A stretch of DNA of 27,641 nt from JBNKFQ01 sp050289385 (GTDB taxonomy: Bacteria > Pseudomonadota > Gammaproteobacteria > Pseudomonadales > Porticoccaceae), in NCBI GenBank assembly GCA_050289385.1, contig JBNKFQ010000042.1, positions 1-27,641 of the forward strand, in the 5' to 3' direction. A program made the translations under genes and the position numbers. The notes beneath the pieces are model-generated. The model saw only the letters and a list, made by a program, of their open reading frames with translations. It was not told the origin of the DNA and did no database searches. Positions within the stretch are counted from its first letter, which is position 1, and each line of letters begins with the position of its first letter. Of this stretch, positions 7,138-15,303 are shown piece by piece.

Positions 7138-10100
7138 TCAGGGGGAAACGTCCTGCTGCTGATGCATATCCTGCAGGCGGCGAACCTCAATGGCGCCGCC
7201 ATGCATCAGGGCCATACAAACTGCCTGACCACCGGCGAGGGTCGTTGTGTAGTATACGCCCTGTTGCTCCGCATTCGAACGAATCGTGGACGAGTCGGCG
7301 ATAGCCTGGCGACCTTCAGTGGTATTCACAATCAGGTCCACCTTGCCATTGATCACCGCATCCACAATATGAGGCCGCCCCTCTTTGACCTTGTTTATGG
7401 ATTGTACTTCCAACCCTGCATCCGCCACCACTTTGGCTGTGCCTTTGGTGGCGATCAACTTGAAGCCGAGCGCCAGCAAATCACGCGCGACCTGCACGAT
7501 TCCCTGCTTGTCGGGTTCCCGAACGCTGAGAAAAGCGGTGCCACTTGCCGGAATGCGATCGTTGGCTCCCAACTGGGCCTTGCCGTATGCCTCTGCAAAG
7601 GTTTCACCCACCCCCATCACCTCACCGGTGGACTTCATTTCCGGCCCCAATATGGGGTCGATACCCGGAAATTTATTAAACGGAAATACGGCTTCCTTGA
7701 CGCTGAAGCGAACAGGGACCAGCTCTTCGGTAAACCCCTGAGATTCAAGAGTTTGCCCGGCCATGCAGCGGGCGGCAATTTTCGCCAGTGATCGACCGAT
7801 GCATTTGGACACAAATGGCACGGTACGCGAAGCACGCGGATTCACTTCAATAACGTAAATTTTGTCGTCCTGCCACGCCAGCTGCACGTTCATCAGGCCC
7901 TTTACGTTGAGTTCACGTGCCATCCCTTTCACCTGCTCACGCATCTGCGCCTGAACCTCTTCGGGCAGACTGTACGGGGGCAGCGAACACGCCGAGTCTC
8001 CCGAGTGAATACCCGCTTGTTCGATATGCTGCATGATCGCGCCAATCACAACGGTTTCACCATCAGACACGGCGTCGATATCCACTTCAATGGCAGAGGA
8101 CAAAAAGTAATCCAGCAGCACTGGTGCGTCTTCAGAAACCTGCACCGCTTCTCGCATGTAGCGGCGCAACTCCTCTTCGCCACCAACGATCTCCATGGCG
8201 CGACCGCCCAACACATAGGAAGGGCGCACCACCAAAGGAAAACCAATCTCTTTTGCTTTTTCAACCGCCTCTTCGGTGGAACGAACAATGGCATTGGGCG
8301 GTTGCAACAAACCGAGCTTGTCAATCATTTGCTGAAAACGCTCGCGATCTTCCGCCTGATCAATGGCATCGGGCGTAGTGCCGATAATTGGCACACCCTC
8401 TTTCTCCAGAGCACGGGCCAGCTTGAGCGGTGTTTGTCCCCCAAACTGCACAATCACACCTTTGGGCTGCTCCTTGCGCACGATCTCCAGAACATCTTCA
8501 AGAGTCACCGGTTCAAAATACAGACGGTCAGATGTGTCGTAGTCGGTAGATACGGTCTCCGGGTTACAGTTCACCATGATGGTTTCGTAACCGTCCTCGC
8601 GCATGGCCAGCGCCGCATGTACACAACAATAGTCAAACTCGATGCCCTGACCGATGCGGTTGGGCCCACCACCCAGCACAAGTATTTTATCGCGATCTGA
8701 CGGTTCGGATTCGCATTCTTCCTCGTACGTCGAGTACATATAGGCCGTAGAGGTCGAAAACTCCGCAGCGCAAGTATCCACCCGTTTATACACCGGATGG
8801 ATACCCATAGACTGGCGTCGCTCACGCACCTGCGCCTCGGTTACATCCAGCAGCGCTGCCAGGCGCTTGTCTGCAAATCCCTTGCGCTTCAGCCGCAACA
8901 GGTCAGATCGCTCAAGATCACCGGGCTGCCTGCCCGCCAGTTCTAGCTCTTCACGTACAAGGTCTTCTATCTGTATCAGAAACCATCGATCAATGGCCGA
9001 CAGCTCAAACACCTCATCAATCGACATGCCTGCCCTGAAAGCATCAGCAACAAACCAGATTCGTTGCGACCCCGGGTCTGCCAGTTCCTGCCTGATGATA
9101 TCCGCAGGGTTTTCAGAGTCGGCTTCCACCATGGGTTCAAAACCGCAAGAGCCGACTTCCAGGCCGCGCAACGCTTTTTGCATGGATTCCTGGAACGTAC
9201 GGCCAATGGCCATAACCTCCCCCACCGACTTCATTTGGGTGGTCAACCTGGAGTTGGCCTGATTGAATTTTTCAAAGGCAAAGCGCGGCACTTTGGTAAC
9301 AACGTAATCAATACTTGGCTCAAAGGATGCAGGTGTCGCTCCACCAGTAATATCATTCTGCAACTCGTCAAGGGTATACCCTACGGCAAGTTTTGCCGCG
9401 ACCTTGGCAATCGGGAAACCAGTCGCTTTGGAAGCAAGGGCAGAAGACCTTGATACCCTCGGGTTCATTTCGATCACGACCATTCGGCCAGTGTTCGGGT
9501 CAACGCCGAACTGCACATTGGAACCACCGGTTTCCACACCGATTTCGCGCAACACAGCGCACGACGCGTTACGCATCAGCTGATATTCCTTGTCGGTCAA
9601 GGTCTGGGCTGGCGCAACCGTTATCGAATCACCGGTGTGCACGCCCATCGCGTCCACGTTTTCAATGGAACAGATGATGATACAGTTGTCATTTCGGTCC
9701 CTGACCACCTCCATTTCATATTCTTTCCAACCCAGCAGCGACTCATCGATCAGCAATTCATTGGTAGGCGACAAATCCAGACCGCGCTTGCAAATCTCCT
9801 CAAATTCCTGGCGATTGTAGGCAATTCCACCACCGGACCCTCCCATGGTAAAAGAAGGACGAATAATGCACGGGTAACCAAACCGGTCCGGCACTTGCAA
9901 CGCTTCTTCCATACTGTGGGCGATCACCGAGCGGGGCGTCTCAAGACCTATCGCTTTCATCGCCTTGTCAAAGCGCTCCCTGTCCTCGGCCTTGTCAATT
10001 GCATCGCGGGACGCACCGATTAATTCAACACCATATTTCTCCAGCACACCTTCGCGTGCCAGATCCAGTGCGCAGTTGAGTGCGGTCTGTCCACCCATGG

Positions 10101-10365
10101 TTGGCAACAGGGCATCGGGACGTTCGGTTTCGATGATTTTCTCTACTGTGCGCCACTCGACCGGCTCGATGTAGGTCGCATCGGCCATCGCGGGATCAGT
10201 CATGATAGTAGCGGGATTGGAATTCACCAGAACAACTCGATACCCCTCTTCGCGCAACGCCTTGCAAGCCTGGGCACCGGAGTAATCGAATTCACAGGCT
10301 TGACCGATAACGATGGGTCCAGCGCCAATAATAAGGATGGTTTGAATATCTGTGCGTTTTGGCAT
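7138..10365 (-). CDS. carB: Carbamoyl-phosphate synthase, large subunit
   Basis: CarB makes carbamoyl phosphate from bicarbonate, ATP and the ammonia delivered by CarA, supplying arginine and pyrimidine synthesis. I chose the ATG at 10365 (1075 residues, MPKRTDIQTILIIGAGPIVI), the conserved start; a TTG at 10383 would add six residues. Two homologous halves are visible, each an ATP-grasp unit: IRPSFTMGGSGGGIAYN in the first and VRPSYVLGGRAMEIV in the second, with the oligomerisation domain between them. The C-terminal MGS-like allosteric domain (from about residue 940) contains LIATKGTAKVV and VNTTEG. It lies downstream of carA with a 137-bp gap. Confidence 0.98.
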   Translation of the reverse strand: MPKRTDIQTILIIGAGPIVIGQACEFDYSGAQACKALREEGYRVVLVNSNPATIMTDPAMADATYIEPVEWRTVEKIIETERPDALLPTMGGQTALNCALDLAREGVLEKYGVELIGASRDAIDKAEDRERFDKAMKAIGLETPRSVIAHSMEEALQVPDRFGYPCIIRPSFTMGGSGGGIAYNRQEFEEICKRGLDLSPTNELLIDESLLGWKEYEMEVVRDRNDNCIIICSIENVDAMGVHTGDSITVAPAQTLTDKEYQLMRNASCAVLREIGVETGGSNVQFGVDPNTGRMVVIEMNPRVSRSSALASKATGFPIAKVAAKLAVGYTLDELQNDITGGATPASFEPSIDYVVTKVPRFAFEKFNQANSRLTTQMKSVGEVMAIGRTFQESMQKALRGLEVGSCGFEPMVEADSENPADIIRQELADPGSQRIWFVADAFRAGMSIDEVFELSAIDRWFLIQIEDLVREELELAGRQPGDLERSDLLRLKRKGFADKRLAALLDVTEAQVRERRQSMGIHPVYKRVDTCAAEFSTSTAYMYSTYEEECESEPSDRDKILVLGGGPNRIGQGIEFDYCCVHAALAMREDGYETIMVNCNPETVSTDYDTSDRLYFEPVTLEDVLEIVRKEQPKGVIVQFGGQTPLKLARALEKEGVPIIGTTPDAIDQAEDRERFQQMIDKLGLLQPPNAIVRSTEEAVEKAKEIGFPLVVRPSYVLGGRAMEIVGGEEELRRYMREAVQVSEDAPVLLDYFLSSAIEVDIDAVSDGETVVIGAIMQHIEQAGIHSGDSACSLPPYSLPEEVQAQMREQVKGMARELNVKGLMNVQLAWQDDKIYVIEVNPRASRTVPFVSKCIGRSLAKIAARCMAGQTLESQGFTEELVPVRFSVKEAVFPFNKFPGIDPILGPEMKSTGEVMGVGETFAEAYGKAQLGANDRIPASGTAFLSVREPDKQGIVQVARDLLALGFKLIATKGTAKVVADAGLEVQSINKVKEGRPHIVDAVINGKVDLIVNTTEGRQAIADSSTIRSNAEQQGVYYTTTLAGGQAVCMALMHGGAIEVRRLQDMHQQQDVSP

Positions 10366-10408
10366 AGTTAGATGTTTGTCCAAACTTTAGCGTGTTTTTC
10401 AAATCTTT

Positions 10409-10472
10409 GGTCGGACGTCGGACGACAAAACCGTTTTTGACCTGGCATCAGACACCCGACTTTCGACCCGTC
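10409..10472. repeat. Degenerate heptamer palindrome between carA and carB
   Basis: The carA-carB gap contains two tandem GTCGGAC heptamers plus GAC at 10410-10426, and after about 23 bp a roughly inverted segment with CCCGACTTTCGACCC (10455-10469). The layout resembles the better-preserved heptamer elements at 13961-14075 and 26671-26874, but the heptamer differs at one base and the arms match poorly. It may be an eroded relative; similarity by chance in a short gap is possible. Confidence 0.4.
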
Positions 10473-10502
10473 ATTTTCAGCACGGGCAACTTTCCACAAT
10501 GA

Positions 10503-11666
10503 CTACTCAACACTTGTATGAGCCGCCATCAATTCAAAAAAATGATCGAACAACGGTGCTGCATCATGCGGTCCCGGGCTCGCTTCCGGGTGACCCTGAA
10601 AACCGAAAGCCGGGCAGTCATTACGATGTATGCCTTGTAACGAGCCGTCAAACAACGAGCGGTGTGTCGCTCTGAGGTTGTCGGGAAGGCTGGCTTCGTT
10701 TACGGCAAAACCGTGGTTTTGACTGGTAATCAGCACCGCTTTTTCATCGAGATTCTGCACCGGATGGTTGGCGCCATGGTGACCGAATTTCATTTTTACC
10801 GTGCCTGCACCGGAAGCCAGCGCCAGCAGTTGGTGACCCAGACAAATACCAAATACCGGAATACCGGTTTCCAGCACTTGCTGTATTGCTTCAATAGCGT
10901 AGTCACAAGGCTCCGGGTCACCGGGGCCATTGGACAGGAAAATACCGTCCGGTTTCATGGCCAATACATCTGCCGCTGGTGTTTGTGCAGGCACCACCGT
11001 TACATTCGCCCCGCGATCCACCAGCATGCGCAGAATATTGCGCTTTACGCCGTAATCATAGGCGACAACCTTGTATTGACCTTTTGCATTTTCGCCGTTC
11101 GATGGTTGACCAAAACCGGCACCCAACACCCAGGTACCCTCTGCCCAGGAATAAGCCTCAGGCGTTGACACCACCTTTGCCAGGTCCACGCCTTTCAGGC
11201 CACCAAAATCGCGGGCAGCCTGCAGCGCCGTCTCCGAATTCAATTCGGGTCCAGCCATCAGGCAACCATTTTGTGCGCCCTTTTCACGCAATATTCGAGT
11301 CAGCTTGCGCGTGTCAATATCGGCAATAGCAACGATATTGCGCTCACGCAAATACTCATCCAGCGCTTGCTCACTGCGAAAATTGCTGGCCAGCAACGGG
11401 AGGTCACGTATCACCAGGCCTGCTGCCCAAATACGGCTCGATTCCTCGTCTTCAACATTGACTCCGGTATTGCCGATATGGGGATACGTAAGAGTGACAA
11501 TCTGTTTGGCGTAGGAAGGATCGGTAAGAATTTCCTGATAGCCAGTGAGTGCTGTATTAAATACGACCTCACCACTGGAGATACCATCTGCGCCGATTGA
11601 GGTACCATGAAAAATGGTGCCATCTTGCAGCGCAAGTATTGCAGGCTTGCGGGTTACTGTTGGCAC
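10503..11666 (-). CDS. carA: Carbamoyl-phosphate synthase, small (glutaminase) subunit
   Basis: CarA hydrolyses glutamine and channels ammonia to CarB. I chose the GTG at 11666 (387 residues) because an AGGAGG Shine-Dalgarno lies 4 bp upstream; the frame extends to a TTG at 11693 but would translate through that site. The N-terminal domain has ALQDGTIFHG and FNTALTGYQEILTDPSY; the class I glutaminase domain has FLSNGPGDP, the nucleophile Cys in FGICLGHQLLALA and the catalytic His-Glu in GFQGHPEASPGPHD. All catalytic residues are intact. In related genomes the upstream neighbour is dapB; here it is an accessory block ending in a strong terminator. Confidence 0.97.
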   Translation of the reverse strand: MPTVTRKPAILALQDGTIFHGTSIGADGISSGEVVFNTALTGYQEILTDPSYAKQIVTLTYPHIGNTGVNVEDEESSRIWAAGLVIRDLPLLASNFRSEQALDEYLRERNIVAIADIDTRKLTRILREKGAQNGCLMAGPELNSETALQAARDFGGLKGVDLAKVVSTPEAYSWAEGTWVLGAGFGQPSNGENAKGQYKVVAYDYGVKRNILRMLVDRGANVTVVPAQTPAADVLAMKPDGIFLSNGPGDPEPCDYAIEAIQQVLETGIPVFGICLGHQLLALASGAGTVKMKFGHHGANHPVQNLDEKAVLITSQNHGFAVNEASLPDNLRATHRSLFDGSLQGIHRNDCPAFGFQGHPEASPGPHDAAPLFDHFFELMAAHTSVE

Positions 11667-11670
11667 TCGG

Positions 11671-11676
11671 CCTCCT
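11671..11676 (-). promoter_or_regulatory. carA ribosome binding site that decides the start codon
   Basis: The minus strand reads AGGAGG followed by CCGA and then GTG. This near-perfect Shine-Dalgarno fixes the GTG at 11666 as the carA start. Confidence 0.75.
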
Positions 11677-11754
11677 CTGTGCAAGAAAAACAAACCGGGT
11701 TTTCGCTCCGACCAGGCCGCACATCAAATCTGTGTCAGACAAATGCGCACCGGT

Positions 11755-11790
11755 TTTTTTACAAGACAGCAAAATCCAGGCTGTAAAAAA
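11755..11790. other. AT-rich inverted repeat upstream of carA
   Basis: TTTTTTACA (11755-11763) and TGTAAAAAA (11782-11790) form a perfect 9-bp inverted repeat with an 18-bp spacer. The right arm overlaps the U-tract of the neighbouring terminator. It could be a protein-binding site in the carA upstream region or an RNA pairing; the sequence does not tell which. I see no convincing carA promoter hexamers in this 100-bp stretch. Confidence 0.35.
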
Positions 11791-11821
11791 GCGAGATGAA
11801 ACTGAACGCTTCATCTCGCTT
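11785..11821 (-). terminator. Intrinsic terminator after the acyl-CoA dehydrogenase-SDR operon
   Basis: A perfect 12-bp stem (AAGCGAGATGAA at 11789-11800 and TTCATCTCGCTT at 11810-11821, 9-nt loop) is followed on the minus strand by a run of U residues (plus-strand A run 11785-11790). It lies 135 bp after the SDR stop and before carA, isolating carAB from upstream transcription. On the plus strand no U-tract follows, so it acts in one direction. An attenuator in a long carA leader is the alternative reading. Confidence 0.8.
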
Positions 11822-11955
11822 GCCGTGTATTCTGCTACCGTCTCATACCTACCGAAATTCGCTTCATGATCGGTGAAAATCTAACCGCGTACTCTAGGCT
11901 AAAGGCTGGAAAATGTCCAGCTCCCTGTATTCGGTTTTGCCAGGGTCTGAAGCTG

Positions 11956-12732
11956 TTACCTGGGAGGCATGCGAATCGCACCGTCGAGCCTGATGGTTTC
12001 GCCATTCAGGTAAGTGTTTTCCATGATGTGGGCAACCAGGCCGCCGAACTCGGACTCCGGCAGCCCCAGCCGTTTGGGAAACTGTACATTGGCAACCAGA
12101 GACTCCTGAACCTTTTCCGGCATATTGCGCAGCATCGGTGTTCCCATGATACCCGGAGCAATTGCCATCACACGAACGCCCAGGGTCGCCAGGTCTCTTG
12201 CCATGGGCACGGTAAGCCCAACTACCCCACCCTTGCTGGCAGCGTAGGCACTCTGGCCAACCTGGCCTTCATACGCGGCTACCGATGCCGTATTGATAAT
12301 TACCCCGCGTTCACCCGCCTCACCGAGCGGCTCATTCCTTGCCATTGCGGCGGCACAGACCCGAGCCACATTAAACGTACCCACCAGATTAATGTTGATG
12401 GTCGTGGCGAAATCCGCCAAAGGCATAGGGCTACCTTCCCTGTCCAAAACCTTTTTCGCCGGACAAATACCGGCACAGTTCAGGCACAGATGCAAGGCAC
12501 CAAATCTTTCAATCACTCTCGCAACAGCCTGCTCCACAGATTCGGCATCCGTGACATCAACGCTCGAATACATCACGCTGTCACCCATCTCCTCTACAGC
12601 CTGTTGTCCCTCGTCATCATTGACGTCAAAAATGGCGACTTTCATGCCGCGCTTTACCAGCGCCAAAACTGTCGCACGCCCCAGCCCCGACGCACCACCT
12701 GTAACCACAGCAACCCTGTCTGATAGATCCAT
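11956..12732 (-). CDS. 3-hydroxyacyl-CoA dehydrogenase, HSD10-like short-chain dehydrogenase
   Basis: This 258-residue SDR closely follows the HSD10 (type II 3-hydroxyacyl-CoA dehydrogenase, 2-methyl-3-hydroxybutyryl-CoA dehydrogenase) pattern. It has the NAD-binding TGGASGLG (residues 11-18), the Asp36 that favours NAD over NADP, NCAGI, the catalytic Ser150 in NTASVAAYEGQVGQ, Tyr163 and Lys167 in YAASKGG, IAPGIMGTPML, and the characteristic end LNGETIRLDGAIRMPPR. It lies 50 bp downstream of an acyl-CoA dehydrogenase on the same strand, with a GGGAG ribosome binding site, so the two probably work in sequence in isoleucine or short/branched fatty acyl-CoA oxidation. Substrate is inferred. Confidence 0.9.
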   Translation of the reverse strand: MDLSDRVAVVTGGASGLGRATVLALVKRGMKVAIFDVNDDEGQQAVEEMGDSVMYSSVDVTDAESVEQAVARVIERFGALHLCLNCAGICPAKKVLDREGSPMPLADFATTININLVGTFNVARVCAAAMARNEPLGEAGERGVIINTASVAAYEGQVGQSAYAASKGGVVGLTVPMARDLATLGVRVMAIAPGIMGTPMLRNMPEKVQESLVANVQFPKRLGLPESEFGGLVAHIMENTYLNGETIRLDGAIRMPPR

Positions 12733-12782
12733 TCACTCATCTCCCGTTAAATCAAAATCCATAAATCGCGGCACAGTACGGC

Positions 12783-13940
12783 TTATATCGCCTCTTTCAA
12801 CAATTCCCGCGCAATGATCAATCTTTGTATTTCACTAGTACCTTCATAGATAGTGGTCACACGTACGTCACGCGCCATTCTCTCGAGCGGATACTCTTTC
12901 ATATAACCATTACCGCCCAGCGACTGCAACGCCGCATAACAGGCATCGTTGGATTTTTCGGTAGCAAACACTTTGGCCATGGACGCCTGTTTGGCAAACG
13001 GGTGTCCGCTGTCCTTGAGCACTGCGGCTTGCATAAGCAGCAGTCGAGCCGCCTCAAGATCGGTATACCGATCTGCCAACATCCACTGCAGCCCCTGAAA
13101 GTTGGAAAGCGCCTGACCAAACTGGTGGCGCTCCAGCAAATAAGCTCTTGCGTAATCCAGCGCCGCCGACCCAATTCCCAGGGCCAGGGAACCGATACCA
13201 ATTCTGCCCCCGGCCAGCTCCGCAACAGCAATGCGGAAACCATCATTTTCTTTCCCCATCAGCGCACTGGAAGGGATACGGCAATCCTCAAAAATTACCT
13301 CATTGGTCACGGAGGCCCTCTGCCCCATTTTCTGTTCTGCCTTGCCAACCACCAAACCCGGTGTACCAGCCTCTACCAGAAAACAGGAGATACCACGACC
13401 TTTTGGTGCATCTGCATCTGTAACGGCCCAAACGACAAATACGCCCGCATATTCGGCGCTGGAGATAAATATCTTGCTGCCGTTTAACACCCAGTAATCG
13501 CCATCACGCACTGCCCTGGTTTTCATTGCCGCCGGGTCAGAACCAGCGCCGGCTTCAGTCAGACAAAATGCTCCCGCCCTGTACTCGCCAGAACAAAGCC
13601 GTGGAAGATAGTCTTGTTTTTGTTTGGCATTGCCAATGGTTTGAATTACTTCGGCAACCATGTTTGAAACCGACACGGATAACGCTGTGGACGCACATCC
13701 CCTTGCCAATTCTGTAATGGCCAGGCTAAATGCCAACGAACCAGCGGCGACACCACCATACTCACCGTCAATATTGAGTCCCATAAACCCCAATTCGGAA
13801 AGCTGACCCAGTTTGGACAGAAACAGCTTTCGATCAGCTTTGCGATCCAGCTCGGCGGCAATTGGCGCCAGCTCAACTTTGGCAAACTGGCGAGCGGTAT
13901 CCTGAATCATTTTCTGTTCTTCGGTCAGTGCAAAATCCAT
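12783..13940 (-). CDS. Acyl-CoA dehydrogenase
   Basis: A 385-residue FAD-dependent acyl-CoA dehydrogenase that introduces the alpha,beta double bond into acyl-CoA. It starts MDFALTEEQKMIQDTARQFA (ATG 13940; an in-frame TTG lies two codons upstream) and shows the FAD/substrate motif FCLTEAGAGSDPAAM, the QRASVTNEVIFEDCRIP segment, LQSLGGNGYMKEYPLERMARD, and the catalytic base Glu366 in IYEGTSEIQ at the position used by short/medium/branched-chain members. Its partner SDR follows by 50 bp. The pair fits isoleucine/2-methylbutyryl-CoA or short-chain oxidation; no enoyl-CoA hydratase or thiolase is in the window. A palindromic heptamer element lies 20 bp upstream of the start and may fold in its 5' leader. 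Confidence 0.93.
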   Translation of the reverse strand: MDFALTEEQKMIQDTARQFAKVELAPIAAELDRKADRKLFLSKLGQLSELGFMGLNIDGEYGGVAAGSLAFSLAITELARGCASTALSVSVSNMVAEVIQTIGNAKQKQDYLPRLCSGEYRAGAFCLTEAGAGSDPAAMKTRAVRDGDYWVLNGSKIFISSAEYAGVFVVWAVTDADAPKGRGISCFLVEAGTPGLVVGKAEQKMGQRASVTNEVIFEDCRIPSSALMGKENDGFRIAVAELAGGRIGIGSLALGIGSAALDYARAYLLERHQFGQALSNFQGLQWMLADRYTDLEAARLLLMQAAVLKDSGHPFAKQASMAKVFATEKSNDACYAALQSLGGNGYMKEYPLERMARDVRVTTIYEGTSEIQRLIIARELLKEAI

Positions 13941-13960
13941 GATCAAATCCGGTGGTTTAA

Positions 13961-14075
13961 TGAGTCGGAAGTCAGAGGTCGGAAGTCGGAAGGAACTGCG
14001 TCGCGCCTTAGCTGCGCTCGGCCTTATGTCTGGAAGTCTGGTGGATTTTGCTTCCGACTTCCGACTTCCGACTCA
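13961..14075. repeat. Palindromic heptamer-repeat element A
   Basis: A 115-bp element with terminal inverted repeats TGAGTCGGAAGTC and its complement ending GACTCA. The left arm has four heptamer-type units (GGAAGTC, one degenerate) and the right arm three; they are perfect complements apart from one extra unit on the left. The 58-bp centre is GC rich. It occupies most of the gap between the divergent acyl-CoA dehydrogenase and AraC genes. The right end (about 30 bp from 14046) matches the right end of element B with a single difference, so both belong to one family. No transposase is encoded. Confidence 0.8.
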
Positions 14076-14125
14076 AGTATCCCTTCAGCCAGGCAAAAGT
14101 TGAATGCCCAAACCAACTGAACAAT

Positions 14126-14170
14126 TTGTCATTTTTTGCCATATTTTTTATAATTTTGGCCTAATATGGC
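14126..14170 (+). promoter_or_regulatory. Promoter and possible operator of the AraC-type gene
   Basis: TTGTCA (14126-14131), a 17-bp spacer and a consensus TATAAT (14149-14154) form a strong sigma-70 match 76 bp before the preferred ATG at 14230. An inverted repeat GCCATAT (14138-14144) and ATATGGC (14164-14170) brackets the -10 and is a plausible operator. Its position argues that the longer open frame starting at 14104 is not translated. Confidence 0.6.
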
Positions 14171-14229
14171 AGCAACAAACAAAAAACAGGCCATTTTTAT
14201 CCAGACAAGCTGATCAACAGGTCCCTCAT

Positions 14230-15228
14230 ATGGCAACTATTGGCATCCATTACGTTTCAGCGGCCCTGACAGGGGCACAAGCGCGCGGACTGGACACAGC
14301 CGTTTTGCTCAACGCCGCAGGCATTAATCCGGGGCTGCTGCAACTAACTGACACGCGGGTTCACGCTGATCAGATGACCCGACTGGTTCAGACTATCTGG
14401 CGTGAGCTGGAAGATGAGTTCATGGGGTTTACCGCCCACCCCTGCAAAAACGGTGTGTTTGCCCTGATGGCAGAAACGGTTCGTCACAGCAACAACCTGG
14501 GCAATTTGTTACGAACCGGATTGCGTTTTTACAACCTGTTCACCGACGACATTCAAATGACCCTGGATAGCAACGGTGAGCAAGTCGAGCTGTCAGTTAC
14601 GTTTACGAACCCGAAACTGGATCCGAATCATTTTTACCGGGAATTCTGGCTGGTGATCTGGCACCGGTTCTCGAGCTGGTTTATTGGAGAAAGCATCCAT
14701 TTGCGTGAAGTTCACCTGGATTACCCGCAACCTGAGTACGAAGAAGAGCTGCGCCTTATCTTTCCGTGCCAGCTACACTTTAACCAATCCGCATGCCGAC
14801 TGATTTTCCAATTGGCCTACCTGGACAAAGCCCTTATTCGTTCCGGTATTGAACTTAAAGAGTTTCTGACCAACTCTCCCGCTGATCTGATGACCATTCC
14901 GGGAGAAGACCACAGCTTGTCGGCACAGATCCAGCGCATGATCCTGCCCGCACACGACGAACACTTGCTGTTTCCCAAAATTGAGGAACTGGCGCACATG
15001 CTCAGGATGAGTCCGCAAACATTGCACCGCAGGCTGACTGCTGACGGATCGAGTTATCAGCAGATCAAAAACTCTATTCGGCGCGATATTGCCATCAGCA
15101 AGCTGGTTGGCGAAAAGTGCTCGGTAGACGAGGTATCTCGAATTACCGGTTTTGCCGAGCCCAGCTCCTTTACCAGAGCCTTTAAACAGTGGACCGGAAT
15201 GTCACCACGCGACTACAGGAAGTCATGA
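14230..15228 (+). CDS. AraC-family transcriptional regulator (arabinose_bd-like N-domain)
   Basis: A 332-residue regulator with an N-terminal ligand-sensing domain of the type shared by OruR and similar AraC proteins (segment from HYVSAALTGAQARGLD to about residue 190) and a C-terminal AraC double helix-turn-helix (about residues 230-330: IEELAHMLRMSPQTLHRRL, then ITGFAEPSSFTRAFKQWTG, ending MSPRDYRKS). I chose ATG 14230 because a strong promoter lies between it and the earlier in-frame ATG at 14104. It is divergent from the acyl-CoA dehydrogenase-SDR operon and could control it in response to an acyl or amino-acid metabolite; this is inference from position. Confidence 0.88.
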   Translation: MATIGIHYVSAALTGAQARGLDTAVLLNAAGINPGLLQLTDTRVHADQMTRLVQTIWRELEDEFMGFTAHPCKNGVFALMAETVRHSNNLGNLLRTGLRFYNLFTDDIQMTLDSNGEQVELSVTFTNPKLDPNHFYREFWLVIWHRFSSWFIGESIHLREVHLDYPQPEYEEELRLIFPCQLHFNQSACRLIFQLAYLDKALIRSGIELKEFLTNSPADLMTIPGEDHSLSAQIQRMILPAHDEHLLFPKIEELAHMLRMSPQTLHRRLTADGSSYQQIKNSIRRDIAISKLVGEKCSVDEVSRITGFAEPSSFTRAFKQWTGMSPRDYRKS

Positions 15229-15242
15229 CACGCAGTGCCGCT

Positions 15243-15272
15243 TTTACTCAGGAGCCTTGAGTTCATTATAAT
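15243..15272 (+). promoter_or_regulatory. Possible promoter for the shikimate-kinase-like gene
   Basis: A perfect TATAAT (15267-15272) lies 31 bp before the ATG at 15304; the best -35 is TTTACT (15243-15248) with an 18-bp spacer. It suggests transcription independent of the AraC gene, which ends at 15228. Confidence 0.45.
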
Positions 15273-15303
15273 CCTGCCAACAACAACACTAGCTGACACC
15301 ACC

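Noticed and set aside
8005..8700. Plus-strand frame of 231 codons inside carB, and similar frames around 7162-7791
   Set aside because: Antisense shadows of carB with no domains or plausible start signals.
11866..12723. Plus-strand frame of 285 codons opposite the SDR gene
   Set aside because: Antisense to a gene with a complete SDR motif set; no domain is seen.
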